NCBI RefSeq assembly: GCF_005862235.1
Contig: NZ_VCEK01000001.1
Location: 186,001 to 250,000, forward strand
Source: Saccharomonospora piscinae
GTDB taxonomy: Bacteria; Actinomycetota; Actinomycetes; Mycobacteriales; Pseudonocardiaceae
Direction: 5' to 3'
DNA: 64,000 bases
Each line of letters opens with the position of its first letter. Position 1 is the stretch's first letter. The notes under the pieces were generated by a model, which saw nothing but the letters and a program-made list of their open reading frames with translations, did not search any database and had not been told where the DNA came from. A program made the position numbers and the translations under genes. Shown here piece by piece: positions 8,121 to 17,135 of this stretch.

Positions 8121-9128
8121 TCACGGTGGTGGATCCCCGGGCGCGGGAACCGTGATCTCACCCGGCTCGCGGTCGGGCCGCAGTCCGCGCCACGACGGGT
8201 GACGGAGCCGGTTCTCGGCCGTCCACTGCCGGTGTTCGACCTCTCCGACGAGCACGGGTTCGACCCAGTGCGCGTGGCGGGCCCGGTCACGGGGCACGGG
8301 CGTGGCGAACGGGCTCGACGGCCGTTCCAGCGGCCGAAGTCGGGTGAGCAGGTCGGCCAGCGCGGACTCGGTGAAACCCGTGCCCACGTGGCCGACGTAG
8401 GCGAGGGCACCGGGCTCGTCCCTGCGGTGCGCACCGAGCAGTAACGCGCCGAGCGTTCCCGTGCGACGGCCCTCACCGGCCACCCAGCCGCCGACGACGA
8501 CCTCCTGAGTCGTGCGCAGCGGCGTCTTCACCCAGTCGCGGGATCGCGCGCCGGGCCGGTAACGCGAGTCGAGCCGTTTCGCCACGATCCCTTCGAGCCC
8601 GTGATCGGCGGCGACGTCGAGCAGGTCGGAACCGGCCACCCGGGTGTGGTGGTCCGGGGTGCGCACGGTCGGTGGAGCGGTGAGGCCGAGGTCGGCGAGC
8701 CTGCTACGGCGGCGGTGGTAGGGCAGTGACAGTAGCTCCTCGTCACCCGCCACGAGGAGGTCGAACACGTAGTAGCACACCGGCACGTCGCGGAGCAGGC
8801 GGGCGGCGGGGCGGTGGACGTGCATCCGGGACTGGAGCCGGGCGAAGTCGGGCCGACCACGCTCGTCGAGCGCGACGATCTCGCCGTCGAGCAGCAGCCG
8901 ACGCCGGGTCAGTGTCGTGAGTGCCCGCAGCTCGGGATAGCTGGCGGTGATCTCGCGCAGGGTGCGGGAGTGCGCCCGGACCTCGTCGCCCGCGAGTCCG
9001 ACGACCGCGCGGACACCGTCCCACTTCCACTCGTACGCCCACTGCTCGCCCTCGGGCACGCCGCCGGGCACGGCCAGCATCGGCGCCAGCGGTGCGGGCA
9101 GCGTGGATAGAGCGGCCATACCGTCCAT
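8121..9128 (-). CDS. Stand-alone ATP-dependent DNA ligase (LigC/LigD-ligase type)
   Basis: 335 residues. The adenylation motif I is E-W-K-W-D-G-V-R with the nucleophilic lysine at residue 35; C-Y-Y-V-F-D-L-L, E-G-I-V-A-K-R and R-D-W-V-K-T are recognisable motifs III, IV and V. A C-terminal OB-fold region follows (V-V-V-G-G-W-V and G-A-L-L-L-G). The size and motifs match the ligase domain of LigD and the free-standing LigC enzymes of actinobacteria. No Ku, polymerase or nuclease domain is in the window. It acts in nick sealing or end joining during repair. Confidence 0.88.
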   Translation of the reverse strand: MDGMAALSTLPAPLAPMLAVPGGVPEGEQWAYEWKWDGVRAVVGLAGDEVRAHSRTLREITASYPELRALTTLTRRRLLLDGEIVALDERGRPDFARLQSRMHVHRPAARLLRDVPVCYYVFDLLVAGDEELLSLPYHRRRSRLADLGLTAPPTVRTPDHHTRVAGSDLLDVAADHGLEGIVAKRLDSRYRPGARSRDWVKTPLRTTQEVVVGGWVAGEGRRTGTLGALLLGAHRRDEPGALAYVGHVGTGFTESALADLLTRLRPLERPSSPFATPVPRDRARHAHWVEPVLVGEVEHRQWTAENRLRHPSWRGLRPDREPGEITVPAPGDPPP

Positions 9129-9265
9129 CCCACCGTCGGCCTCACCCGTCCGCAGCCGAGCACCCCGCTGCGGGTGACCCCCGAGCCGGTTCTCACGCGA
9201 GGCGCCCGGTACTCCGGTGGACTAGCGTTCGGGTCCGTCCTGCCTGTCCGGTCGGGGAGCGTGTG

Positions 9266-10534
9266 ATGGACGGCTACGGGCTGAACCTGGTGCTGGTCGG
9301 GGTGCTGGTACTGCTCAACGCGGCGTTCGCGGGCAGCGAGCTCGCGCTGATCACGCTGCGGGAGGGGCAGCTGCGGGCGCTGGAGCGTGACCACCGTCCC
9401 GGTGCGCGGGCGGTGGCGCGACTCGCCCGTGACCCGAACCGGTATCTCGCGACCATCCAGATCGGTATCACGCTGGCCGGGTTCCTCGCGTCCGCGACGG
9501 CGGCCGTGTCGCTGGCCGAGCCGCTGGTGCCGTTGTTCGGCTTCTTTGGTGGGGCCGCGGCAGCGGTGGCCGTCGCCGTGGTGACGGTCGTGCTCACGTT
9601 CGTCACCCTCGTCCTCGGTGAGCTGGCGCCCAAGCGGCTGGCCATGCAGAACGCGCTGCCGTGGGCGCTGGTGGTGGCGCGCCCGCTGGCGGTGCTGTCG
9701 GCGCTGTCCCGCCCGGTGGTGTGGTTGCTGAGTGTGTCGACGAACCTGGTGGTGCGCCTGTTCGGTGGCCGGTCGGAGACCGACACCGGTCAGCTGTCCG
9801 CCGAGGAACTGCGCGAGCTGGTCGCGGCGCAGCGCGGCCTCACCACCGAACAGCGCGCGATCATGACAGGGGCGCTGGACATCCGTCAGCGCAGGCTGCG
9901 CGAGATCCTGGTCCCGCGCGGGTCCGTGGTCACGCTCGCCGCCGAGGACGACGTGCCCACGGTGCGAGCACGGCTGGCGGCCTCGGGGCACTCGCGCGCG
10001 CCGGTCGCGCGCGGCGGGCATCTCGACGATCTGGTGGGCATGGTTCACCTGCGGGATCTGCTGGACGACACGGTGGCACTGTCGCGGGTGACGCGCCCGG
10101 CCGTGGTGTTTCCCGACTCGCTCGGCGTCTCCGACGCGCTGCGCCGGTTCCAGGCCGAGCACGAGCAGCTGGCGCTGGTTGCCGACGAGCAGGGCGCTCT
10201 GGCGGGACTCGTGACGCTGGAGGACCTGCTGGAGGAGATCGTCGGCGAGATCCAGGACGAGACCGACCGGGACCTGCTCGGGGTGCGCACGGAGCTGGAC
10301 GGCGCGCTGGTCGTCCCCGGCGTGTTCCCGGTACACGATCTGCCGGGTGTGGGGGTGGAGCTCGCCGACGTGCCCGCCGGGGAGTATGCCACCGTCGCGG
10401 GAATGCTGCTCGTGCTGCTGGACAAGATCCCGGAGCGGCCCGGCGACCGGGTCACCGTATCGGGGTGGTCGTTCGAGGTGCTGGACGTGCGCGGCCACGC
10501 CATCACCACGGTGCGGCTGCGCCGGCACTGGTGA
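9266..10534 (+). CDS. CNNM/CorC-family membrane transporter (DUF21, CBS pair, CorC_HlyC)
   Basis: 422 residues. The first ~190 form the DUF21 membrane domain with several hydrophobic helices and the typical F-A-G-S-E-L-A-L-I and G-E-L-A-P-K-R-L-A motifs. Two CBS domains follow (around L-V-P-R-G-S-V-V-T-L and L-A-L-V-A-D-E-Q-G-A-L-A-G-L-V-T-L-E-D). The last ~85 residues are the CorC_HlyC domain. GGGGAG sits 6 bases before ATG. Related proteins transport Mg2+ or Co2+ or export divalent cations; direction and ion cannot be read from sequence. Confidence 0.92.
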   Translation: MDGYGLNLVLVGVLVLLNAAFAGSELALITLREGQLRALERDHRPGARAVARLARDPNRYLATIQIGITLAGFLASATAAVSLAEPLVPLFGFFGGAAAAVAVAVVTVVLTFVTLVLGELAPKRLAMQNALPWALVVARPLAVLSALSRPVVWLLSVSTNLVVRLFGGRSETDTGQLSAEELRELVAAQRGLTTEQRAIMTGALDIRQRRLREILVPRGSVVTLAAEDDVPTVRARLAASGHSRAPVARGGHLDDLVGMVHLRDLLDDTVALSRVTRPAVVFPDSLGVSDALRRFQAEHEQLALVADEQGALAGLVTLEDLLEEIVGEIQDETDRDLLGVRTELDGALVVPGVFPVHDLPGVGVELADVPAGEYATVAGMLLVLLDKIPERPGDRVTVSGWSFEVLDVRGHAITTVRLRRHW

Positions 10535-10613
10535 CGACGCTCGAAAGGGTCATTACGCAGCGCGTTCGATCGACTACAGTACAGCTCGCCGGGTGTGGGT
10601 GTGGGAGGTCCGA

Positions 10614-12830
10614 ATGCGACGTGGTTCCGGGAGACGGCTGCTCGCCGCGCTGGTGGTCTCTCTGCTGTCGACGCTCGTGGTGGCGCTCGCGCCGGGCCAC
10701 AGCGCGGCGGGGGAGCGCGAGCTGGGAGTGCGGGTCCTGTCGAGCAGGCCCGACACGGTGACCTCGGGCGACGCGCTGGTGCGCGTGGACGTTCCGCGCC
10801 GGTTCCCGCTTCCCGCGGTGTCGGTGCGCGTGAACGGCAGGGACGTCACCGAATCGTTCACAGTGGACCGTCGGGACAGGACGCTGACGGGGCTGGTCGG
10901 CGGGTTGCGTGCGGGGCGCAACGAGATCGTGGCGGCCGTTCCGGGGCGTGGCAGGCCCCGTGCCGAGCTGGTCGTCACCAACCACCCGGCCGAAGGGCCG
11001 GTGTTCTCGGGGGAGCACCAGCAGCCCTTCCGGTGTGAGACGACGGACTTCCGGTTGCCCGTGCTGGGTGCAACGCTGGGCCGTCCCCTTGACGACGACT
11101 GTTCGATCGCGACGCGCGTGGACTACTTCTACCGCACCACCGGTGCCGCCTTCGCGCCGTGGCCGGAGGGCACCACTGCCTATCCCGGCGATCTCGCGAC
11201 CACCACCACGTCCCGGGGCGCTCGGGTTCCCTACGTGGTGCGGATGGAGACGGGCACGGCCAACCGGGGTATCTACCAGTTCACGGTCCTGCACGATCCC
11301 CTCGCCGAACCCGCCCCCAGCCATGCCGCACCGCCGTCGGCCTGGAACGGCCGAGTGCTCTACACACTGGGCGGAGGCTGTGTCAACGGCTGGTACCGGC
11401 AGGGCAACACCACCGGCGGCGTCACCGACGACGCCATGCTGCGCGAGGGCTACGGCGTGCTGTCCTCGTCGCTCAACGTCTACGGCGCCAACTGCGCGGA
11501 CGTGACGGCGGCGGAGACCGCGATGATGGTCAAGGAGCGGTTCGTCGAACGCTACGGACCCATCGAGCACACGATCGGCTTCGGTTGCTCGGGAGGCAGC
11601 TACCAGGCACACCAGATCGTGGACAACTATCCCGGAATCTTCGACGGCATCATCGTGGGCTGCTCGTTTCCCGAGGTGGGGTTCGGCACCGTCAACTTCA
11701 TCACCGACGCCTGGCTGCTGCACGAGTACTTCGGTGACTCCGAGGTGGAGTGGACGCGCGAGCAACAGCGCGCGGTCACCGGCTTCCTGCGCTACGAGAC
11801 GGCACCCAACGTCGCCGCGGGGGCGCGCCGCATCGATCCGACGGCGTTCTGCGACATGGTGCCCGAGGACGAGCGCTACCATCCCGACACCAATCCGGCC
11901 GACGTGCGCTGTGGCGTGTACGATCACGCTGTCAACGTCTACGGCCGCGACCCCGACACCGGGTTCGCGCGGAGGCCGCTGGACAACGTGGGCATCCAGT
12001 ACGGTCTGGGCGCTCTCAACGACGACACCATCACGGTGGAGCAGTTCCTCGACCTCAACGCCGGTGTGGGCGGTTTCGACGACGACGCCAACATCGTGGC
12101 GCGGCGCACGCAGGGTGACCGGGAGGCGATCCGCATCGCCTACCGCACGGGGCGGCTCACCAACGGCGGTGGCGGGCTCGGCGAGGTGCCGATCATCGAC
12201 TACCGGGCCTATCAGGACGACAGCCCGAACGGCGACATCCACGTGCGCTACCACACCTTCTCGATGCGGGAGCGGTTACGCGCGGCGAACACCTCCGCTG
12301 CCAACCACGTGAGCCTGCTCGAGGACGACCGCTACGGGAACTTCAGTACCCGCAGCCCGCTGCTGCGCAGCGCGATCGAGGGCATGGATCGGTGGCTGAC
12401 CAATCTGGACTTCACCGGTGACGCTCCCTTCGGCGTCGCGGACATCGCCGCGGCGAAACCGGACGGACTACGCGAGGGCTGTTACTCGCGCGACGAGAAC
12501 CCGGTCTTCGTGGCCCAACCGCTGGACCGGGATCCGGCGAGCGAGTGCGAGCGCTGGTACCCTTCGGCCTCCTTCCCGCGTGAGGTGGCGGGCGAGGGTG
12601 TCGCGGCCGACATCGTCAAGTGCCGGCTCAAGCCGGTCGATGCCGCCGACTACGACGTGCCGCTGAGTGAGCGGCAGTGGCAGCGGTTGCGAGCCACCTT
12701 CCCCGACGGCGTGTGTGACTACACGCGGCCCGGGATCGAGCAGCAGGGCCTGCTGGGGACCTGGCTGCGGTACCCGGTCGCGGGGATCGCCCAGCTTCCG
12801 GGTGGGGCCGCTCAGAGCACGGAGCGGTAG
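10614..12830 (+). CDS. Secreted tannase-like alpha/beta hydrolase (DUF6351 family)
   Basis: 738 residues with a signal peptide: R-R-G-S-G-R-R, a hydrophobic stretch to about residue 28, then a probable cleavage after H-S-A-A-G. GGGAGG lies 5 bases before the ATG. A nucleophile-elbow-like motif G-C-S-G-G has its serine at residue 326, and paired cysteines are scattered through the domain as in secreted enzymes. The family is an extracellular, tannase/feruloyl-esterase-like fold of unproven substrate. The stop lies inside the end of the convergent glycosyltransferase gene. Confidence 0.75.
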   Translation: MRRGSGRRLLAALVVSLLSTLVVALAPGHSAAGERELGVRVLSSRPDTVTSGDALVRVDVPRRFPLPAVSVRVNGRDVTESFTVDRRDRTLTGLVGGLRAGRNEIVAAVPGRGRPRAELVVTNHPAEGPVFSGEHQQPFRCETTDFRLPVLGATLGRPLDDDCSIATRVDYFYRTTGAAFAPWPEGTTAYPGDLATTTTSRGARVPYVVRMETGTANRGIYQFTVLHDPLAEPAPSHAAPPSAWNGRVLYTLGGGCVNGWYRQGNTTGGVTDDAMLREGYGVLSSSLNVYGANCADVTAAETAMMVKERFVERYGPIEHTIGFGCSGGSYQAHQIVDNYPGIFDGIIVGCSFPEVGFGTVNFITDAWLLHEYFGDSEVEWTREQQRAVTGFLRYETAPNVAAGARRIDPTAFCDMVPEDERYHPDTNPADVRCGVYDHAVNVYGRDPDTGFARRPLDNVGIQYGLGALNDDTITVEQFLDLNAGVGGFDDDANIVARRTQGDREAIRIAYRTGRLTNGGGGLGEVPIIDYRAYQDDSPNGDIHVRYHTFSMRERLRAANTSAANHVSLLEDDRYGNFSTRSPLLRSAIEGMDRWLTNLDFTGDAPFGVADIAAAKPDGLREGCYSRDENPVFVAQPLDRDPASECERWYPSASFPREVAGEGVAADIVKCRLKPVDAADYDVPLSERQWQRLRATFPDGVCDYTRPGIEQQGLLGTWLRYPVAGIAQLPGGAAQSTER

Positions 12831-13834
12831 ATGCGGGCGTAGCGGTCGGCCATCATCTCCACGTCGAAGCGGAGTTCGGCCTCACGGCGGCAGTCGTGCG
12901 GCGAGAGATCGCCCGCGCGGTCGATGGCGAGTGCGAGTGATTCCACGTCGTCGCACACGTAGCCGGTGCGGCCGTGGGTGACCACCTCGGGTACCGACCC
13001 CCTGCGGAATCCCACGACGGGCGTGCCGCACGCCATGGCCTCGACCATGACGATGCCGAACGGTTCCTCCCAGCACACCGGGAACACCAGGCAGCGCGCC
13101 GAGCGCAGCAGTTCCACCTTGAGCGCGCGGTCGGCCTCGCCGACCCACTTGACGTCGGGTCCGAGCAGCGGCGCGATCTCGCGGTCGTAGTACGCCTTCT
13201 CCTCGGGTTCCCGGCACTTCGCGGCGATCTTGAGGTGGATCCCGGCGCGCCGAGCCGCCGCTATGGCCTGAGGGATGCCCTTCTCGACGCAGGCCCGGCC
13301 GAGGAACAGGGCGTAGTCGTCCTTTTCCTCCTGGAACGGGAACCGCTCGACGCTGACCGCATTGTGGACGGTTCCCACCCAGTTGAGGTCGGGGGAGAGG
13401 CGGCGTTGCGCGTCGGAGACGGCCACCAGTTGCACGCTGTCGCCGAGGCCGCGGTAGTACTGGCCCATCTCGCCGTTGACGGGGCCGTGCGCGGTGAGCA
13501 CGGTCGGCACGGTGCGTCCCCGCGCCATCAGCGGCCCGGCGAGGCTGTGGTCGTGCACCACGTCGGGATCGAGCTTCTCGATGATCTCGGTGAGCGCGGC
13601 GGCGTGGGTGACCTCGGGCAGCACCTGGCCGAGCCGGTTCTCGTTGGGCTGGTCGTAGGTCGGGACGAAGTCGGCGGGAGTGCCGTTGCGCCCGACTCCG
13701 ACGAGCGTGATGTCGAGGCCGCGGAGGGTGAGCTGTTCGATGAGGTCGCTGCACATGGCTTCGATGCCGCCGTACGCGGTGGGCGGGAGTTCGAACCAGG
13801 GGGGCGCGATCATGGCGATACTGGGTTGACTCAT
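12812..13834 (-). CDS. Glycosyltransferase family 4 protein
   Basis: 340 residues with a GT-B fold: N-terminal P-P-T-A-Y-G-G-I-E and V-H-D-H-S-L-A, C-terminal F-L-G-R-A-C-V-E-K-G and the nucleotide-sugar motif E-E-P-F-G-I-V-M-V-E-A-M-A-C-G-T-P-V-V-G. It is the last of three leftward genes with a DUF2231 membrane protein and a glycogen-debranching-like enzyme. That context suggests transfer of glucose or mannose in intracellular glucan or surface-glycan metabolism; the donor is not determinable. It overlaps the end of the convergent hydrolase gene by 19 bases. Confidence 0.9.
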   Translation of the reverse strand: MSQPSIAMIAPPWFELPPTAYGGIEAMCSDLIEQLTLRGLDITLVGVGRNGTPADFVPTYDQPNENRLGQVLPEVTHAAALTEIIEKLDPDVVHDHSLAGPLMARGRTVPTVLTAHGPVNGEMGQYYRGLGDSVQLVAVSDAQRRLSPDLNWVGTVHNAVSVERFPFQEEKDDYALFLGRACVEKGIPQAIAAARRAGIHLKIAAKCREPEEKAYYDREIAPLLGPDVKWVGEADRALKVELLRSARCLVFPVCWEEPFGIVMVEAMACGTPVVGFRRGSVPEVVTHGRTGYVCDDVESLALAIDRAGDLSPHDCRREAELRFDVEMMADRYARIYRSVL

Positions 13835-13893
13835 GTTCGCCCCATTCCCGGGGGGTGAGGGGGTAAACGGTGCCGTCGCGAATGTCCTTCGAC

Positions 13894-15966
13894 CTAATGA
13901 ACCAATTCGATACCGGAGGGCAGATGTCCGATGCGGACTCCCGATCCCTTGGCCTCGATGGAAATCCGGCTACCACCGAGCGGAACGTCATCGATCAGTA
14001 ACGCTCCGAAGGATTCCGGTAACGCGGGGGAAATGCGCAGTCTGCGATGCGGCAGTGCGGGCTGGAACCGCAGGAGAGTCCGCAGCAGGTGGATCGGGGC
14101 GGCCGAGGCCCACGCCTGCGGTGAGCACGAGGTGGGGTACGGGATGGGGGTGGCGTACTCGGAGCGGTCGAACCCGCACATCAGCTCGGGCAGCCTGCCG
14201 TCGAAGGCGTCGGCGGCGTCGAAGGTCGCCACGGCGACCCGCTGGGCGTGATCGACGAACCCGTAGCGCATGAGCCCAGCCGCGATGATGGCGTTGTCGT
14301 GGGGCCACACGGAGCCGTTGTGGTAGCTCATGGGGTTGTAGGCGCCCATCTCCGAGGAGAGGGTGCGAATTCCCCAGCCGCTGAACATGGTTTCGTCCAG
14401 CAGGGAATCGGCCACCGAGGCCGCGCGGTCCTCAGCGATGATTCCGGTCCACAGACAGTGACCGATATTCGACGCAACGGAGTCGATGGGGCGTTTGTCG
14501 GCGTCGAGTCCGAGGGCGTAACGACCGAGTTCGGGCAGCCAGAACGTCTCGTTGAACCGCCGTTTCAGTTCGGCGGCGCGAGCGTGGAAATGGCGGCTGC
14601 CGTCGCGGTCGCCGAAGCTCTCCGCCAGTTCCGCGCGGGCCACGAACGCGGCGTAGGCGTAGCCCTGCACCTCGCACAGGGCGATGGGCGAACGTGCGAT
14701 GGTGCCGTCGGCGAAGTTGACGCCGTCCCACGAGTCCTTCCAGCCCTGGTTGACCAGCCCGCGGTCGGTGGCGCGGTGGTACTCCACGAAGCCGTCGCCG
14801 TCGCGGTCGCCGTAGTGGTCGAGCCAGTCGAGCGCGCGGTCGGCGTGCGTGAGCAGTGCCTCGACGTGGTCCCTGCCAATGCCCCAGCGGCTCAGCTCGC
14901 CGAGCAGCATCACGAACAGCGGTGTGGCGTCCACGGTGCCGAAGTAGATGTGGCTGCCGCCCAGCGCGAGGGAGACGTCGGCGCCGAACCGTACCTCGTG
15001 CAGGATGCGGCCGGGCTCCTCCTCGCTGTCGGGGTCGACCGCGGTGCCCTGGTGGCGCGCCAGCGTCTGCACGGTGCCCAGCGCGAGGGAGGGGTCCACG
15101 GCCAGCGACATGAGCGAGGCGAGCAGTGAGTCGCGACCGAACAGCGCCATGAACCACGGGGCGCCCGCCGCGATGGCGACGTCGTCGGGGTGGTCCGGGT
15201 CGAACATGCGCAGCGCTCCGAGGTCCTCGCGGCTGCGTTGCAGGCTCGTGGCCACCGACCGGTTGTCCGAGTAGCGCAGCACCGGGCTCTCCTCGCGCCA
15301 GCGGCGGGCCAGCACGGCGGGCCGCGAGAGCTCGACCGGCCGCTCTCGCGGAAACAGCGGCGTGATGGGGGTGCCGTCGACGACCGGCAGCGAGGCCACG
15401 GAGGCGTACCACTCCGCTCCGGCGGGGACGGTGACCCGGAAGCTCACGCGGTCGCGGGAGTACTCGGCGGCGGTGTCGTCGAGGGTGTGCCCGGTGATCC
15501 GGACGCCGCGGCTGGTGGAGTCGAGGTACCGGGCGAGGTAGAGGCCGCTGCCGGTCACCTCGACGGCGTGGTGCCCCTTGTCGCGGATGCGGCCCGCCTT
15601 GACCTCGAAGACGTCGGCGAAGTCGGCCGCGACCCGGAAGCCGACCGTGCAGGTGACGTCGACTCGCCCGTAGTTGCGCAGGATGAGGTCCTCGCGCATG
15701 CCGCCGCCGATGTAGCGTTCGCGGCGCACGAGCAGCGAGCTCTCGCCCTCGCCCTCGCCGGAGTGGGCCCGGCCGACGAACCGCGCGTGGAACGGCTCGG
15801 GAATCTGGACGGTGATCGGTTCGACCGGCCTGCCGTCGATGCGCAGGTTCCACCCCGAGAGGATGCGGGTGTCCTGGTAGAAGGTGCCCTCGGCGAGGGC
15901 ACCGCCGAACTCGCCGTCGTCGCCGCAGACACAGAACGACGTTCCGTGGACGAGGGTCACCGCCAT
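13894..15966 (-). CDS. Glycogen-debranching-type glucosidase (GDE N-bis plus (alpha/alpha)6 domain)
   Basis: 690 residues. The N-terminal ~200 residues form the beta-sandwich debranching N-domain (G-T-F-Y-Q-D-T-R-I-L-S-G-W). The C-terminal part is an (alpha/alpha)6 barrel of amylo-alpha-1,6-glucosidase type, with A-A-G-A-P-W-F-M-A-L-F-G-R-D-S, N-Q-G-W-K-D-S-W-D and Y-H-N-G-S-V-W-P-H-D-N. The two acidic stretches are where the family's catalytic acids lie. It probably trims branched glucans and is co-transcribed with the downstream glycosyltransferase (59-base gap). Confidence 0.85.
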   Translation of the reverse strand: MAVTLVHGTSFCVCGDDGEFGGALAEGTFYQDTRILSGWNLRIDGRPVEPITVQIPEPFHARFVGRAHSGEGEGESSLLVRRERYIGGGMREDLILRNYGRVDVTCTVGFRVAADFADVFEVKAGRIRDKGHHAVEVTGSGLYLARYLDSTSRGVRITGHTLDDTAAEYSRDRVSFRVTVPAGAEWYASVASLPVVDGTPITPLFPRERPVELSRPAVLARRWREESPVLRYSDNRSVATSLQRSREDLGALRMFDPDHPDDVAIAAGAPWFMALFGRDSLLASLMSLAVDPSLALGTVQTLARHQGTAVDPDSEEEPGRILHEVRFGADVSLALGGSHIYFGTVDATPLFVMLLGELSRWGIGRDHVEALLTHADRALDWLDHYGDRDGDGFVEYHRATDRGLVNQGWKDSWDGVNFADGTIARSPIALCEVQGYAYAAFVARAELAESFGDRDGSRHFHARAAELKRRFNETFWLPELGRYALGLDADKRPIDSVASNIGHCLWTGIIAEDRAASVADSLLDETMFSGWGIRTLSSEMGAYNPMSYHNGSVWPHDNAIIAAGLMRYGFVDHAQRVAVATFDAADAFDGRLPELMCGFDRSEYATPIPYPTSCSPQAWASAAPIHLLRTLLRFQPALPHRRLRISPALPESFGALLIDDVPLGGSRISIEAKGSGVRIGHLPSGIELVH

Positions 15967-16054
15967 GCCGGACCTCCTCGGCGTGCTCGCTGTCGGGGAC
16001 GACGGGCGTGCCCGCCGGGGCTGGCCGCACGGCGGAGGCGACGGTGTTCCGGAA

Positions 16055-16585
16055 TCAGCTTTCCGGGCCCCGCTGCCACTCGTACACGCCTGCGCCGAGG
16101 GCGTAGGAGAGGTGGCCGCCGAGCGCGCCGCCCGCCGAGACCGCGGCCAGCCCGGCCAGTCCCCACCACGCTCCTGCGCCGTGGGAGCCGCGGGTCCGGC
16201 AGCGGTGCGACGTAACGTAACACGCCTGTGCCGCCACGATGGCCAGGTAATGCAGCGCGCCGACACGGCGTTGCACGGGGGACAGGCGGGAGAACTCCGC
16301 CAGTCCGGTGACGACGGCGGTGGGTACGGTGACGACGCCGACGGCCACGCACAGGCGGGCGGCGTCGCGTTTGCGGAGGGCGTCGAACACGGCGGAGGAC
16401 ACCCACGCGCCGATCGGAACGGTGACCGCGAGCGGGTGGACCGGGTGGCCGAGCCACGATCCCCGCAGGGCACGGTCGACGGCCCGGCCGTCCAGCGCGC
16501 GCCGGAGTTGTGTGGCGGCCTTCGCGGTGAGGTGGTCGAGGCGGTCGAAGGACTCGGATTTGCGCAGCAATCGATCGAGCATCAT
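16055..16585 (-). CDS. DUF2231-family membrane protein
   Basis: About 176 residues from the ATG at 16585; an in-frame GTG at 16657 would give 200 residues, but the tandem M-M-L-D-R-L-L start looks more natural. The family signature G-H-P-V-H-P-L-A-V-T-V-P-I-G is present, followed by four hydrophobic helices. Function of DUF2231 is unknown; it is thought to be a small integral membrane domain. It is the first gene of the leftward group with the debranching-like enzyme, 88 bases upstream of it. Confidence 0.8.
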   Translation of the reverse strand: MMLDRLLRKSESFDRLDHLTAKAATQLRRALDGRAVDRALRGSWLGHPVHPLAVTVPIGAWVSSAVFDALRKRDAARLCVAVGVVTVPTAVVTGLAEFSRLSPVQRRVGALHYLAIVAAQACYVTSHRCRTRGSHGAGAWWGLAGLAAVSAGGALGGHLSYALGAGVYEWQRGPES

Positions 16586-16690
16586 TCCGGTTCTGGTACC
16601 CGGGCAGACGTGGTCGAACCTCGGCCACTCCGGTGACGGGCGCGCGGCCGTGGTCACGCAGGGAGGTTGACCTGATCGTGTGACAGTGAT

Positions 16691-16706
16691 GTATAACGAC
16701 CTATAC
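16691..16706. repeat. Dispersed inverted repeat GTATA-N6-TATAC, copy 2
   Basis: Same 16 bases as the copy at 1593, including the ACGACC spacer, followed by CCCCGCGG. It lies in the divergent region between the DUF2231 gene (start 16585, leftward) and the hypothetical gene at 16770. Confidence 0.6.
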
Positions 16707-16769
16707 CCCGCGGCAGGAGGTGACCGTCGTTAGGCATGTCACCCCCGTACGCGGGGTACCCGGCCACGT

Positions 16770-17126
16770 ATGGCGCTGGAGAACATCTGGATCGCCACGC
16801 TCAGCGACGGGCTGATCAGGGCGGACCACGTCGCGGGTATCGAGGCGCACCAGACACCGGAGCTGACGGGCAAGGCGTCCCGCTGGTTGCTCGACGTCAC
16901 GCTCGCCGCGCCCGCGGGCAGCGGGACGCGGGAGGGCTGGGAGATCGCGCAACTGCACCGGACTCTCGCGCAGACCGACGGCTACCCGTCGCGGGCCGCG
17001 GAGGAACTGGCGCGCACGCTGGACTACCTGCGTCGGCGGGACATCGCGGGTGTGCTCAGGGCTGTGGTCCGGCACGAGACGCTGCGCTTCGAATTCTTCC
17101 CCTTCGACACCGGCGAGGACGCCTGA
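16770..17126 (+). CDS. Hypothetical protein, 118 residues
   Basis: No family recognised. The sequence is soluble-looking with mixed strands and helices. The first half has M-A-L-E-N-I-W-I-A-T-L-S-D-G-L-I-R-A-D and the second half a helical segment ending in D-Y-L-R-R-R-D-I, then an acidic, aromatic tail F-E-F-F-P-F-D-T-G-E-D. It stands alone and is convergent with the BASS transporter gene (9 bases between stops). Third-position GC bias is strong, which supports real coding. Confidence 0.65.
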   Translation: MALENIWIATLSDGLIRADHVAGIEAHQTPELTGKASRWLLDVTLAAPAGSGTREGWEIAQLHRTLAQTDGYPSRAAEELARTLDYLRRRDIAGVLRAVVRHETLRFEFFPFDTGEDA

Positions 17127-17135
17127 ACCGCGCCG

